A stretch of DNA of 64,000 nucleotides from Heliocybe sulcata. Lineage: Eukaryota; Basidiomycota; Agaricomycetes; Gloeophyllales; Gloeophyllaceae. The DNA is taken from assembly GCA_004369045.1 (NCBI GenBank), contig ML213507.1, positions 238,078 to 302,077 on the forward strand, written 5' to 3'. Positions 1 to 10,943 of the stretch are shown here, piece by piece; the stretch's first letter is position 1; each line of letters begins with the position of its first letter. The translations under genes and the position numbers were made by a program. The notes under the pieces are model-generated. The model saw nothing but the letters and a program-made list of their open reading frames with translations, was not told the origin of the DNA and did not search any database.

Positions 1-1476
1 CGTTGCCGTCATGGAACAATTGATCCTGAAGTACTCGGCGGATATGCCCACGCTCAGTGCGAGTTCGGCCGCTGCCCTTCCACCAAAGTCGACGGTGCTG
101 CTTACGGGCACTACCGGTGGTCTGGGGTCCTCCATGCTGTGGATGTTGCTTGAAGATGAGATGGTCGAACGCGTCTATGCCTTTAATAGGAAGTCCTCTC
201 GTGCGAGTCTTGCCGAACGACAGAAGGTGGCCTTCGAGGACCGAGGGCTGCCGGTCCACCTACTAGAGTCCCCTAAACTCGTCCTAGTTGAGGGCGAAGA
301 GTCTAGCCACAATCTTGGTCTCGACAGCGCTCTCTATAACGAGGTCCGTAGCAAAGCAGATTGTCGCGCCGTCACTTCTTGCTAACCATAGATCCCAGTT
401 ACGGACGACTTGCACACGAATCATTCACAACGCCTGGAGGCTCGACTTTAACCTCTCCGTCTCTTCCTTCGAGCCGAACATCAGAGGCGTACGAAATCTG
501 ATCGATTTAGGCCTCGCTTCTCCCTATGGATCCAACTTCCGCTTCCTCTTCACATCGTCCGTCGGTACTTCTCAAGGTTGGAATCTGGAGAAGGGCGAGT
601 TTCCGGAAGAGTCCGATCTGCCCCTCGATGTCGCTGTCGGAGCTGGCTACGGAGAGAGCAAGTTCGTCTCCGAGAAGGTAAGACGTCTTCGGATGTCAAC
701 TTGCTCTGGCCATCTAATTATTGGTGTAGCTTCTCGTGGAGGCGGGTCAGCGTGGGATACAGACGACGTCTTTGAGGATTGGTCAGATTGCTGGTGGCAA
801 GCCAGACGGAGCATGGGCAACGTCGGACTGGGTGCCTATTTTCATCAAGTCCAGCAGAGCCCTCGGCTGTCTGCCGGACGCAGAAGGAGTGAGCACTTTT
901 ATAATTCTAATTCTTCACGTTCGTTTATTTACCCCGAAAGGTGTCAACATGGATGACCTCCGAAGTAGTAGCGCAGGCTGTCCTAGATGCTGCGTTTGCA
1001 GGGGAACGTCCTCCTTCCACTCTTAACGTACTACACCCCCGCCCTGTATCGTGGTCGAGTATCATGGAGGACGTCCGGACGGCCTTGATGGAGATCGTCG
1101 ACCAGGGTAAGAGCGAGCCGCTTCCTCTGGTGCCATTCAAGCAGTGGATCGCGTTGCTCGAAAAGAAGGCTGCAGGTGCCACCGAGGGTGACATCAAGGC
1201 TATGGTGCGTTATATCTTCTCAATGTCACGTTCTTGTCTGACAGCACGCCTTAACAGCCGGCGATCAAGCTGCTACCGTTCTTCCAAAACATGGCGCTAG
1301 CGGACCAGGCGATACGCGCTTCCGGGCAGACTGAGACGGAAGCTGGAGGGATGCCTCGGTTCGCCACGCGAAAGGCACAGACTGTCAGCCAGGCTCTACG
1401 AGATGCGCCAGAGCTCAGTGCCGAGGATGTGGAGAGGTGGATCGCATACTGGAACAAGAAGGGATTTTTTGCATAA
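1..1476 (+). CDS. Adenylate-forming (NRPS-like) reductase, C-terminal thioester-reductase domain, 5' end outside window
   Basis: This is the C-terminal NAD(P)-dependent reductase domain (Male sterility/NAD_binding_4 type) of a multidomain adenylate-forming reductase. Such a domain releases a carrier-bound acyl thioester as an aldehyde or alcohol. Visible motifs are the dinucleotide-binding loop TGTTGGLGS near 110-135, IIHNAWRLDFN near 420-455 and the short-chain-dehydrogenase YGESK near 648-662. Frame continuity supports introns 345-398, 678-729, 889-940 and 1205-1257, all with GT...AG ends and 52-54 bp long. The stop is at 1474-1476. The adenylation and carrier domains must lie upstream of the window. 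A Lys2-type aminoadipate reductase shares this tail, but I favour the basidiomycete NRPS-like reductases. The domain call is secure; the substrate is unknown. Confidence 0.85.
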
Positions 1477-1494
1477 TTTGTAGACAATATAGAA

Positions 1495-1577
1495 ATATAG
1501 AAGGAAGTCCTATATTTAACCTTATAGAGTTATAGAGTTATAGATAATATATAGAAGGAAGTGTTATATATTTAACC
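1495..1577. repeat. AT-rich imperfect direct repeat downstream of the reductase
   Basis: The segment starting atatagaaggaagt and ending tttaacc occurs at 1495-1521 and again, slightly longer, at 1549-1577. Between the copies sits an 8-bp tandem motif (ttatagag, about 2.7 copies). It lies directly after the stop codon, so it is probably 3' UTR or intergenic low-complexity sequence. Nothing else is visible in the gap up to 1862. Confidence 0.7.
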
Positions 1578-1862
1578 TCAATATTCTTCTACTTGTGATC
1601 ATGAGCGCGTTCTATGATTGTTTATACTTTGTCGCCAACCTACACGGATACGACAAGTTGTCACCAGATCGAAATTGGACTGTCCTGCTCGAGCCTTGGG
1701 GGTTGACTGACCTGTCTGACAACGACATGTCAGCCAGCCGCCCTAGTCGTGGCATGCCAGCCGCTGGTCCGTATCCCAACGAAAGAATATGACGCTGCTG
1801 CGTCCAGGCAGGCAGCCTGTTCGCTCTCTATTCTATACGTACCCTGCACAAGCACCAGTACT

Positions 1863-2959
1863 ATGGTCGTCCTCCACAAACGTTCGCACACTCAGGTTGT
1901 CGAGCGGGAAGCTAGTAGGGGTCACACTCGCTCCTTGACATCTGTCGCAGTCAATCATGCTCAAGACAAGGGCATCGGTGACTTCGGGTGTATATACGCC
2001 ACCTCGGGGAGGAAAGGGGAACAAGGACGAGAGGGTGAACCGCTCGACACCGCCACTCTTGGCAAGCTCAAGAAGGCTTGCGGCGCGATGAAGCTTTCGG
2101 GCCACGGAGGCGAGGTACGTTCTTTTCCGGGTCCGATGTCCGAGGGGAACGCGATTCTGAGTCCTGACATATCTTGATGCTTTAGATGGCACGCCGTCTG
2201 AAGTTCGTCACGCATTGGCAGATGTATCCCAACGTGAATGTTCCGCCGTCGCCCAGTATTAAGCAGCTCGACTCGAAGGACTCGTTCCCCCTCCTTTCTA
2301 TCCTTGCCAGCTCTTTGTCACAGGACAGTGTGGCGCATAGCTCTAGCAAATCCGAGTCTGCCACGACTATGAAGAACAGCAAGCCGACTACTATGGAGGG
2401 GGGTGCGGGCAAGGGCGGGCATGACTCGAGTGCTACTATCAAATGCATCAGCAAGCTGAGCACAGCAGCTGCCGCAGTTCCTATGCAGAGTCAACATAGT
2501 GCCACGCCTCCAAGTATCATGGACCGCGTCCCGTCGTTGTCACGTACCTCGACCGCCACATCCGCTTCGTCTTCTATCCCGGTAACCCCAGTTGGGCCTT
2601 TGACTCCTTCGATCCCTGGAATTACCGCCTCCACCTCCAAGCCGCGGCCTGTACCACCACCCACACTACGTATTTCCCCACCAGCCCCTTCAATACCCGA
2701 GCCTTTCGTCTTCTACGCCACCAAGCCCGTCACTACCAAGTCACCTTCTACCCTCCCTCCGACGCTCGCACCCTCTTCCTCGCAGCCGCTCTCGCTGAAG
2801 GCGCAGCAGTCCCTCGCGCAGTCGCACATCGATGCGGTCTTGGCGTCGTGCGACGAAACGCAGATGCATATCGACTCGGTTATACGCAAGTACGAGACGC
2901 GCAGGCAGGAGGGGATGGTTAGGCTTATGGCGTCTAGAGGAGAGCCACCGATGATGTGA
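1863..2959 (+). CDS. Ser/Thr/Pro-rich hypothetical protein
   Basis: A two-exon model. Exon 1 starts at the ATG at 1863. The intron at 2115-2185 (GTACGT...TTTAG) is phase 0. Exon 2 runs to a stop at 2957-2959 and gives a protein of about 341 aa. The N-terminal 90 residues are polar and basic. The middle is a low-complexity Ser/Thr/Pro stretch (about 2460-2800). The C-terminus from about 2800 is a short predicted helix with QQSLAQSHIDAVLASCDE. No known domain is recognised. Exon 2 alone also opens with ATG at 2186, so a shorter protein is possible. Composition and frame preservation across the intron support coding, but the function is unknown. Confidence 0.5.
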
Positions 2960-3276
2960 ACAGGGATTATTGGGTGGATAGTTTTCCTTGCGGTGTCAAC
3001 GGACTGGTCTGCTTCTACGCTGCGCTATTGGATTGTATCATTACTTTATAATGGATTATTTTGTATACCTCCTTACGGTTATAGCATGACCGCCTCCCCT
3101 CATTTACTAGACCCTTCACAGTACTCAATATTCAATTGGTTCACGTCGCAGCGATGATGTCAGCATGGTTGCTTCTTCTCGATCGAAGCCCGGTGCATTC
3201 CCCGATTTGGCATTGCCATTACCTTATCCGTGCATGTCGTTTTCTTATGATTGTCACCTACCTCCTCGTCGCAAGG

Positions 3277-3284
3277 TATATAAA
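3277..3284 (+). promoter_or_regulatory. Probable TATA box for the 5-phosphatase gene
   Basis: TATATAAA sits about 445 bp upstream of the ATG at 3729. The gap 2960-3728 holds no convincing ORF. If this is the core promoter, the transcript has a long 5' UTR or an unseen 5' intron; a nearer TATA-less start is also possible. Confidence 0.4.
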
Positions 3285-3728
3285 GGAGAACGTCCCAAAA
3301 ACTATTTCTCTGTGCTTTTCCCCCATCCACCATCATCTCTCCGCCTTGACTGCTTGTGGTCTTCTGCTACGCCTGACCGACGACCCAGGTTGTGTTTCTT
3401 CGCACAAAGATCACGACAACTTGCGCTGACGACCGCACCTTCTCATTACGTCCACTGGTTCGTCGTCGTCGTGCGCAACTTTACATCCGCCCTAATGAGC
3501 ACGAAGCAATCCCGAAAGAGCAGTTGAGTCCCACGGCGTACTCATTGGAAATGTCGTTGTGCTAAAGTTAGCGCTCGCACCATTACTTGTATTCGCGCGC
3601 AGCCGCGAACGCCGCCAAAGTGCCTTCTCGTTGCCCTTTGACAGGCTCTACGCTCTTGCCTGTCTGTCTGCCTATGTACAAGCTCCAGCAGAACTAGCTT
3701 ACTGAAGTGCAGACCGCCGTGCGCAGCC

Positions 3729-6700
3729 ATGTCAGACTCGGAGGCCTCCACAGTCGAATGTGCTCCCAATGAAGGCGTCTCCTCTCTACGCTCTCGATTT
3801 GAGAAGCTGTCCACCGAGAACATTGTTCCTCCCAGTTCCTCACTCAAACCTCCATCAAGACCATCGAGCACCTACTTGGATCCCTCATCTGGTCGACCCC
3901 GTGCTCTGTCCAACTATCACCAGCGAAACTCGTCATCGGATTCGCAGCATTTGCGCACTAGTTCGTCCTCCTCCGATCTCAGGCAGTCTATAAAGCGACC
4001 GCCACCGCCACCTCCTCCCCGTACTCCGTCTCCATCCATGTCACCAGCACTCCACGCCGCGTCTAATTCTACCGCAACTGCTGTCCCTACTATCTTAGAA
4101 CCATCACCTCAGTCGTCCAGCAGGAGCTCACTGCTTAACCGCAAACCACCTCCCCCGCCCCCGGGAAAATCGGCGGATGGGACTATGAATGGACAAGGAG
4201 TAGACCACGCTGACGGGGAAGGTATTGCACGGCCAGTGAGCGTAGCGAGCCTGATCAGTCAGTTTGGGTGAGTAAATGGACCTTTAGTACTCTCTCTTTG
4301 AAGGCCGCCGGCCCTCTCGCTTAGTGCCAAGTGATCTGCGCGCGCGAATCCATGGTTATCTCGACCAGGCATCATTTTGTCGGGGTTAGGGTTTGATCGG
4401 TTTGATCTGCCCTCATGCAATGGCGGTTATCTTTGGTTTACCGAAATTAATCTCTCTCACAGGGCACAGAACCTATCACCACTCGCATCTCCCTCAGCTG
4501 TCGACACCAATGGACCGTGGTAAGCAGTTGATACATATGTCAAGATTTATGCTTGACCTGAATGCGGCGATATTACAGGAATCCGTCACCGAAGCCTCCT
4601 CCGCCTCCACCTTCGCCGCGTCCATCGTTAGGTACAGCATCTGAGTCTATCGCTGCACTCCCGCCTGTAATGAGTCCACCTTCTCCCAAATTACCACCGC
4701 GTCCTTCGCCGCACAGGCCATCTCTCACGCCCCTTGACAGTCACGTCCCAAGTCACTCTGGGTAAGCCGTTTGGTATTCCTCTGGGCATTAAGAGCTCAT
4801 ACATACTTGCAGACCTTCCTCGCCGAGGTTACACCCTAAACCCGCGCCACCGCCTCCAAGAGCGTCTCACACCCCAACCACACTCCCAACGCTATCCGGG
4901 TAAGCAAGTTTCCCTTCTTAGTTTAGTTAGTTCAGCTGAAATTCACTCATTTGTACTGACACTATTTGAGTAGTCCTCCTTCACCGAAATTACACCCCAA
5001 GCCGGCACCTCCTCCGAGGACTGTCGCAAGGTGGGCGATCACGCACTTTCGCTGAAGTTTGATGCTGACATATATCTATTCTGAAAGCGGGACGCCTACT
5101 AGACCACCCAGCCATCCTCATCCACCTCCGCGCCCGTCCGTCTACACCTCTGATTCTGGGAGAAGCAATGGGTGAGTACTCATCTCGAAACTCTGCGACT
5201 TGCCCCCATTTCCGTGCATTTTGAGCGTTTCTGTTCTGTCGGACTTGGGCGGCATATTTTTATCATCTAAGTTAGGCTTTATTTCCCAGTCCGCTTAGTG
5301 TGCCTGGTTCTTTTTCGATCCTGTTTATGGGGCCGTTTGCTATTCATTGCTTTCATACTGACGTTATCCACAGTACGCCATCACCGATCCCCACTTCTCG
5401 TCCCGTCCCTCCTCCCCGGCCCTCCATGACCGCTCCCGACGTCCAAGTGGAAAGCCCCTTCTCCGAAGACTCTTCATCGTCCGAGGGCAGCTCAAGCTCT
5501 AGTCCTCCCCGCAATGGCGCTCCCCCGCAGCTCCCGCCGCGCCAAAACACTCATCCGCCACCGCTTCCCCGCCGTCGACCTAACGATGCTCTGCCGCCCC
5601 CGCCGACGAGAACGATTGCACTAGGCGACAAGCTTCCCCCGCCGCGGCGCCCTCAGACACCGTCCTCGTCAGAGGAAGAGGAGGAGGAAAAAGTCGATCC
5701 TGCTGGTATGCCGGACACGAGTCGTGCGTCGAGGAGGCCGCCCGGGGTGGGGATATCAACTGACAGGATCCCCGCGCCAAGTCACTCGGAGGTGGCGGTT
5801 CATGGCAGGGTTGCCGTTGTTGCACACCATCACAAGATAAGGGTATGGGACGTTGGTGGTGCAGAGGCGCCCAAGTGGGAAGTGGATTTGAAGGACGTCT
5901 TGAAGGACTATAAGGTCAAGGAGAAGGAGGTGAAAGTATCCAGTATGGAGTTTCTAGGTGCCGGCGGGTTGCTCTGGCTCGGCACGAAGGAGGGGCATCT
6001 AGTGGAGGTTGATGTGAAGCAGGGCTTAGTAGCCGGCGTGAAACTGTCCGCGCATACGCATGCTGTCACGTATATCTTCCGCATCGCCAGGACGATGGTG
6101 ACGATGGACGATAACGGGAAGGTGCTGGTGTTCGCGCCGGACGAAGGGAGTGGGGAGGTGCGGTTGCTGCAGACCCAACCTCGCGTGGTGCGCATTGCGG
6201 ATAAGCAGCAGTTTGCGAGGGTTATTGGGGGAAAGCTGTGGACGAGCGCGAGGATGGATCCTGGGACGACTGCCGGCGGAGCGAGCTCGAGAGGACCAAT
6301 CGTGCGGGTGTATGATATATTGACGCCTGGATCTTCGGGTCGGTCGTTGCTGCCCACGGAGCATGTAGGGAACGTTACCTGTGGGACGGTGCTGCCCTCC
6401 GAGCCCGACTTGGCGTATCTCGGTCATGAAGGCGGGTTAATCAGTATCTGGAGTTTGGTTGGGGAGGGAGACGGTATGCCGAAGTGCCTGGAGGTGACGA
6501 AGATCAGTACGTCGGACGTGTTGTGCTTGGAGGGTGTCAACGACAGGCTTTGGGCGGGAGGGAGGAAGGGGATGGTTGCTGCGTATGATGTGAGTGCGAA
6601 GCCGTGGGTGATGACAAACAATTGGAATGCGCATTCGGGGTTGCCTGTTGTAAAGCTGGTGGTAGACCCATGGAGCATCGAGAAGCTTGGACGGCTTTGT

Positions 6701-8144
6701 GTAATCAGCGTTGGAAGGGATGAGAGGGTGAGGTTCTGGGACGGGTTGTTGGCTGAAAACTGGATTGGTAAGCATTGTCGCTGGTGTCCAGGTTAATGCA
6801 AGCTCAGCTGATGCCCGTCGATCTACAGATATGGAACTACTCAAACGTGAAGAGGAGTTCAGCAACTTCCGTGATCTGAGTGTGCTCGTCGTCTCCTGGA
6901 ACGTCGATGCTGCCAAGCCAGATGCTCTTCTTTCAGGAACCCCAGAGAATGTCAACTTCCTCAAGAATGTTCTCCAAACCATTGACTCTCCAGATATCAT
7001 CGTATTCGGCTTCCAGGAACTCATCGACCTTGAGAGTCGGAAGATGGCCGCAAAGTCAGTTCTGCTTGGCGGCAAGAAGAAGACTGCGGATGGGACTATA
7101 TCGGAGAAGGTGTCTTCGGCCTACAAGAAGTGGTATGATAAGCTGGTTCTTGCTGTACGGCTGGCCATGCCCCCTGAGACGCCGTACACTGTGATACATA
7201 CGGAGAATCTGGTGGGGCTGTTCAGCTGTATATTCGTTAAGAATACCGAGAGGTTCTCGCTGAAGGACGTGGCTATCACCACTATCAAGCGAGGTATGGG
7301 TGGGAGATACGGCAATAAGGTATGGCTTAGAAGTATGATAGAGTATTCAAGATGTGGAAATTAACCTCTGCATTCCTAGGGTGGCATTGTCGCTCGCTTC
7401 ATTATTGACGATACCTCGATATGCTTTATCAACTGCCATCTTGCCGCAGGGCAACACCATGTTCGTCAGCGTAATGCGGATGTTGCGGCCCTGCTTGAGG
7501 AAAAAGCTCTCTTCCCGGCTTCGGACACTGCTCATCAGGATCCGGTTGCGTATGTCGGTGGCGGCGACGGATCCATGGTTTTGGATCACGAGATAGTCTT
7601 CGTATGTTGCGCCCTCAATCTCCAAATGAGAACAATTTCTCACTCTATATAATCACAGTTTAATGGCGACATGAACTATCGCATTGACCAACGTCGGGAT
7701 CCGGTCGTGGCAGCGGTCCGAGCTGGCGACTACGACTACCTCATGGCTCACGATCAGTTGCTGATCCAGATGAAGACCAATCGTGCATTCCGTCTTCGCA
7801 CGTTTCACGAGGGACCTCTCACCTTCGCGCCGACATACAAGTACGACAGGAGGTCCGACGAATACGACACGTCCGAAAAACGGCGTATACCGGCTTGGTG
7901 CGACCGTATCCTCTGGCGGTCGCGACATCCGCAAAGGGTGGCACAACTACACTATCAGCGGTACGAAGCGGATGTATCCGACCATCGGCCTATATCTGCT
8001 GGTTTCCAGATGACCGTCAAGTCTGTGAACCGGGAGAAAAGGGCACGGGTAAAGGAGGAGGTTCGGGAGCAGTGGGAGCTGCAGGAGCAGAACCTACTGA
8101 TTGCTGCGAGGGAGTTTTATGTCAGCCAGGCTATGCTTTGTTAG
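3729..8144 (+). CDS. WD40-repeat inositol polyphosphate 5-phosphatase with proline-rich N-terminus
   Basis: Removes the 5-phosphate from phosphoinositides or inositol polyphosphates. Ten exons fit: 3729-4267, 4463-4519, 4579-4761, 4813-4899, 4974-5030, 5088-5171, 5374-6767, 6829-7319, 7380-7601 and 7659-8144. They sum to 3600 nt (1199 aa). Residues 1 to about 460 are Ser/Pro-rich with poly-proline blocks, as in SH3 or profilin ligands. About 460-800 is a WD40-like propeller (HHKIRVWDV, RDERVRFWDG). About 815-1170 is the IPPc catalytic domain: WNVDAAKPD, FGFQELIDL (catalytic Glu), NGDMNYRID, PTYKYD, RIPAWCDRIL and VSDHRP. All key motifs are intact, so the enzyme should be active. The same architecture is known in plant and fungal WD40-type 5-phosphatases. 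The boundary of exon 3 is the least certain. Confidence 0.9.
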
Positions 8145-8564
8145 AGTGCCACGACTAGGGACGGTGCGAAACGTAGAATATTTGGACTCTCCATTGGACA
8201 GTAATCGTGTTTGTACTCCTGAGCTTGTACTGTAGTCAAATTAGATAAGTTCGCGTTGTGTTGCTGCTTCTCTCACATCACTGGGTGCGTTACCTTGCGA
8301 CTATTTAGCAAGGTCTCTTGCGTGTCAGATCTAAAAATTGAAACTCAAACAATTGCTAGTCTGTTCATCTTGCTTCGCTGGAACTAGTTAGTGCCACGGT
8401 ACTATATGCTGTGGCGTCGCCGGTCGGACATTGACAGTGTTGGCATCCGCCATCGTGTATCGTGGTCTGCGTTCACCCACATGCTAAGCTCTGTAGTCCT
8501 ACGCATAGCTGGGCTACAGACAGATGGGACTGTCTGCGTGGCTGGCTGTACTCGGTTCTCTTCA

Positions 8565-8602
8565 ATTAGTGCATCCAACTCGTATTAGTGCATCCAACTC
8601 GT
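8565..8602. repeat. Two exact tandem copies of a 19-bp unit
   Basis: The unit attagtgcatccaactcgt occurs at 8565-8583 and 8584-8602 with no mismatch, indicating a recent replication-slippage duplication. Confidence 0.9.
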
Positions 8603-8649
8603 ATGATGTATTGCGGTAAACAGCCGCAGATTAATATGAGGGTCGCAAG

Positions 8650-8683
8650 GTACTTGCCCTGCGCATTTGCACGGGGCAAGTAC
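8650..8683. repeat. Short inverted repeat (hairpin)
   Basis: GTACTTGCCC at 8650-8659 is perfectly complementary to GGGCAAGTAC at 8674-8683, with a 14-nt spacer. It could form a stem in RNA or be a dyad-symmetric protein site. It lies about 350 bp upstream of the PPR gene. Confidence 0.7.
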
Positions 8684-9032
8684 ATTCGACTTTCTTTATT
8701 GCTGATATTCATGTGTCCTACTGCAATGATGGTAGATTTAGTGCAATCAAATTCAAGCCCCCGAGTGCGCTGGATCCACAGACGTCTGTAGAAGTAGAAG
8801 GCCACAACGCCACAATGCCTTGGGCGACAGTTGCCACAAAATTAATAGAGGCAAATGAGAGTCTGTGGCATGACCGATTGCACAAGCGTGCACAAATAAA
8901 GAGGAAGCGCCCAAACTATAAAGTTTACTGTAAAGCTCCGAAACGCGCCTCCGACTGCGCGCGGACTCATTTCATTGCTCAGCTTGCTCTTTTTCTTGTC
9001 CGAGTTCATGACACAGATTCGGGTCGTGCGTC

Positions 9033-10943
9033 ATGTCTCTGGTCCAAAAAGCATCTTTGCAGGCCGGCCTCCGGTTTTTCATGCGTTTAGGAGGGTGTTC
9101 TGGTCGACCATTCACCCATAGACTTGCATCAAGCGCCGCTGTAAAGGCCCACAAGCGTCTTCGGGGGCAGGTCAACACTGGGGGAACGGCTCGAGCAGGC
9201 GTCGGTCGCATCAATTATGCTTTGCGGTCTGTGGAGAGATATCTCAAGTCAGAAGGGAATGGAAAGCGAGCACTAGGAGCGTTCTACTTGCGGGTCACTT
9301 CCTTGGAGGGCAGCACTGCGGCCATGGCCCACGAAAAGGGTATACTTCTATTCACCGAGTACGAGTGCTACGAGGAGGCTTTCAGTGTCTACGAGGTTAT
9401 GACCAAGAAAGGTCTGTTGCCCTCTCCTGCCATGCGCGCTCGCATGCTTGCCCTTGGCTTGGCTCTTAGTCTCAACTCGGACGAGGAACTATTGCACGGC
9501 TTTCAGCAAATCTTTACTGAAGGCAGCCTGGACGAGCGGGCTCTGCGGGAGGTGTTGCAGTATATGGAACGAGAGATCGGTGTGACGCACTTCACCATCA
9601 TGCTCCTTGCGAGGATGTACCGTGATGCTCGGGGCAAGGACTTCCAATTCGGGTCAGCAATGACCAACTACCTCGTGTACGTGTACGCCGTAGTTCATGC
9701 AGCCCAAGGCGCTGACGAAGCCCTCGAGGACTACGCGGAGGGACAGAAACAGAAGGGCAAGCTTCCCGAGCCCGGTCCGTATGTTGCTCGCCTCGATGCG
9801 CTGCTGGAATCGGGCGGTTACACTGGCGGGGATGTCGATGCGATCCTCGCCATGATGGAGCGCGATGGCGTGGAGCCCGACCTGTATGTATTCAATACCC
9901 TGATTGAATGCGAGGTTCGGAACCAGCGCTATCCGAAAGCTTTCGAGCTCTATGCGTATCTTCTGGCACATCCGAACGAGAAGCTTCGCCCGGATGCCTT
10001 CACGTTCGCGCACCTCTTCAAAGCCGTTTGGCGCCTCCACCAGCCTCGAAGCGCGCACACCAGGCGGTATAAACGACCGCAGGACATGCCCTCCCCACGT
10101 CTGTTGTTCCGGACCATGATGGCAGGGCACTACAAGGCGGCCAAATTGACCACGTCCGCTCCGACTTCTTTTGTCACGACCTCCATCCTCAACTTGGTGC
10201 TGTGGACCTTCCTCTCGGCTTGCGATTATCCCGGTGCCTTCGTTGCCGCGCGCGCGTTTCGGACGTGCGGGGTTGACCCGGACCAGAGGACGTTCTCGGA
10301 ATCGTTCGAGATCTTGGTAAGGAGGATATTTCGCGAGGTGCGGATGCCGGCACGGCACCCCAAGCGCATATGGATGAACCGCTTTCTGGGGTATCCGCTT
10401 GGACCTGCGCTGAAAGACTCGGCGTCCGAGGCGGAGGTGCTGGCCATGATTATCGGGATAGGGAAGACGCCCCGGCTGAGCGTGTACTCTGCGGAGTACC
10501 GCATGCCGGATTTAGAGGAGGAGCTGAGGGAACTCATCAAGGACGAGGTCCCTGGCGAGCTGAGTACTGTGGTTCAGACGGAAGACGGGCAAAAGTCCGA
10601 GAGGGAGGAAGCAGAGGCGGAGACCGAGGGTAGCGAGACGTCACCAGAGTCGGAAGGTTCGGAGCTTTTCTCCCTGCTGGCGTCCTTGGGCGAAGACGCT
10701 CCGCAGCAGCCCGACGCGTTTGTGCCGGAGCAAAACCCACTGAACATGACGAGTCTCGAGAGGATCATGCGTCGGGCGATACTGGCGGACCTGCCGGAGG
10801 GCTCGGAGGCGCAGGCGGCGAAGGCTGTCTCGGCTGTGGTGGTGGAAGCGAAGCGGGAGATGATTCCACCGCCTAGGGAGATATTCCCGGATTATCTCGT
10901 GCGGACGCGGGTTCGTCGCAATCCAGACAGGGGCAGTTCGTGA
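9033..10943 (+). CDS. Pentatricopeptide-repeat (PPR) protein, probably mitochondrial
   Basis: An intronless 636-aa protein starting at ATG 9033. The first 45 residues are basic, hydroxylated and poor in acidic residues (LRFFMRLGG, THRLASSAAVKAHKRLRG), as in a mitochondrial presequence. Helical repeats fill the middle; the clearest PPR unit is VEPDLYVFNTLIECEVRNQR (about residues 280-300) followed by LRPDAFTFAHLFKAVWRL. After about residue 500 the protein turns acidic and low-complexity, and it ends in a basic tail. PPR proteins bind organellar RNA and act in its processing, stability or translation. The specific target cannot be read from sequence. The intronless state contrasts with most neighbours. 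Confidence 0.8.
   Translation: MSLVQKASLQAGLRFFMRLGGCSGRPFTHRLASSAAVKAHKRLRGQVNTGGTARAGVGRINYALRSVERYLKSEGNGKRALGAFYLRVTSLEGSTAAMAHEKGILLFTEYECYEEAFSVYEVMTKKGLLPSPAMRARMLALGLALSLNSDEELLHGFQQIFTEGSLDERALREVLQYMEREIGVTHFTIMLLARMYRDARGKDFQFGSAMTNYLVYVYAVVHAAQGADEALEDYAEGQKQKGKLPEPGPYVARLDALLESGGYTGGDVDAILAMMERDGVEPDLYVFNTLIECEVRNQRYPKAFELYAYLLAHPNEKLRPDAFTFAHLFKAVWRLHQPRSAHTRRYKRPQDMPSPRLLFRTMMAGHYKAAKLTTSAPTSFVTTSILNLVLWTFLSACDYPGAFVAARAFRTCGVDPDQRTFSESFEILVRRIFREVRMPARHPKRIWMNRFLGYPLGPALKDSASEAEVLAMIIGIGKTPRLSVYSAEYRMPDLEEELRELIKDEVPGELSTVVQTEDGQKSEREEAEAETEGSETSPESEGSELFSLLASLGEDAPQQPDAFVPEQNPLNMTSLERIMRRAILADLPEGSEAQAAKAVSAVVVEAKREMIPPPREIFPDYLVRTRVRRNPDRGSS

Larger units (their letters stand above)
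8145..9032. other. Intergenic region without a convincing gene
   Basis: Between the phosphatase stop and the PPR start I see only short ORFs with no family resemblance. It contains the 19-bp tandem repeat and the hairpin listed separately, and presumably the terminator of one gene and the promoter of the next. Confidence 0.6.

Noticed and set aside
9654-10358. Minus-strand 234-codon ORF
   Set aside because: Antisense shadow of the PPR gene; composition is Arg/Gly/His-rich and the start is an alternative codon.
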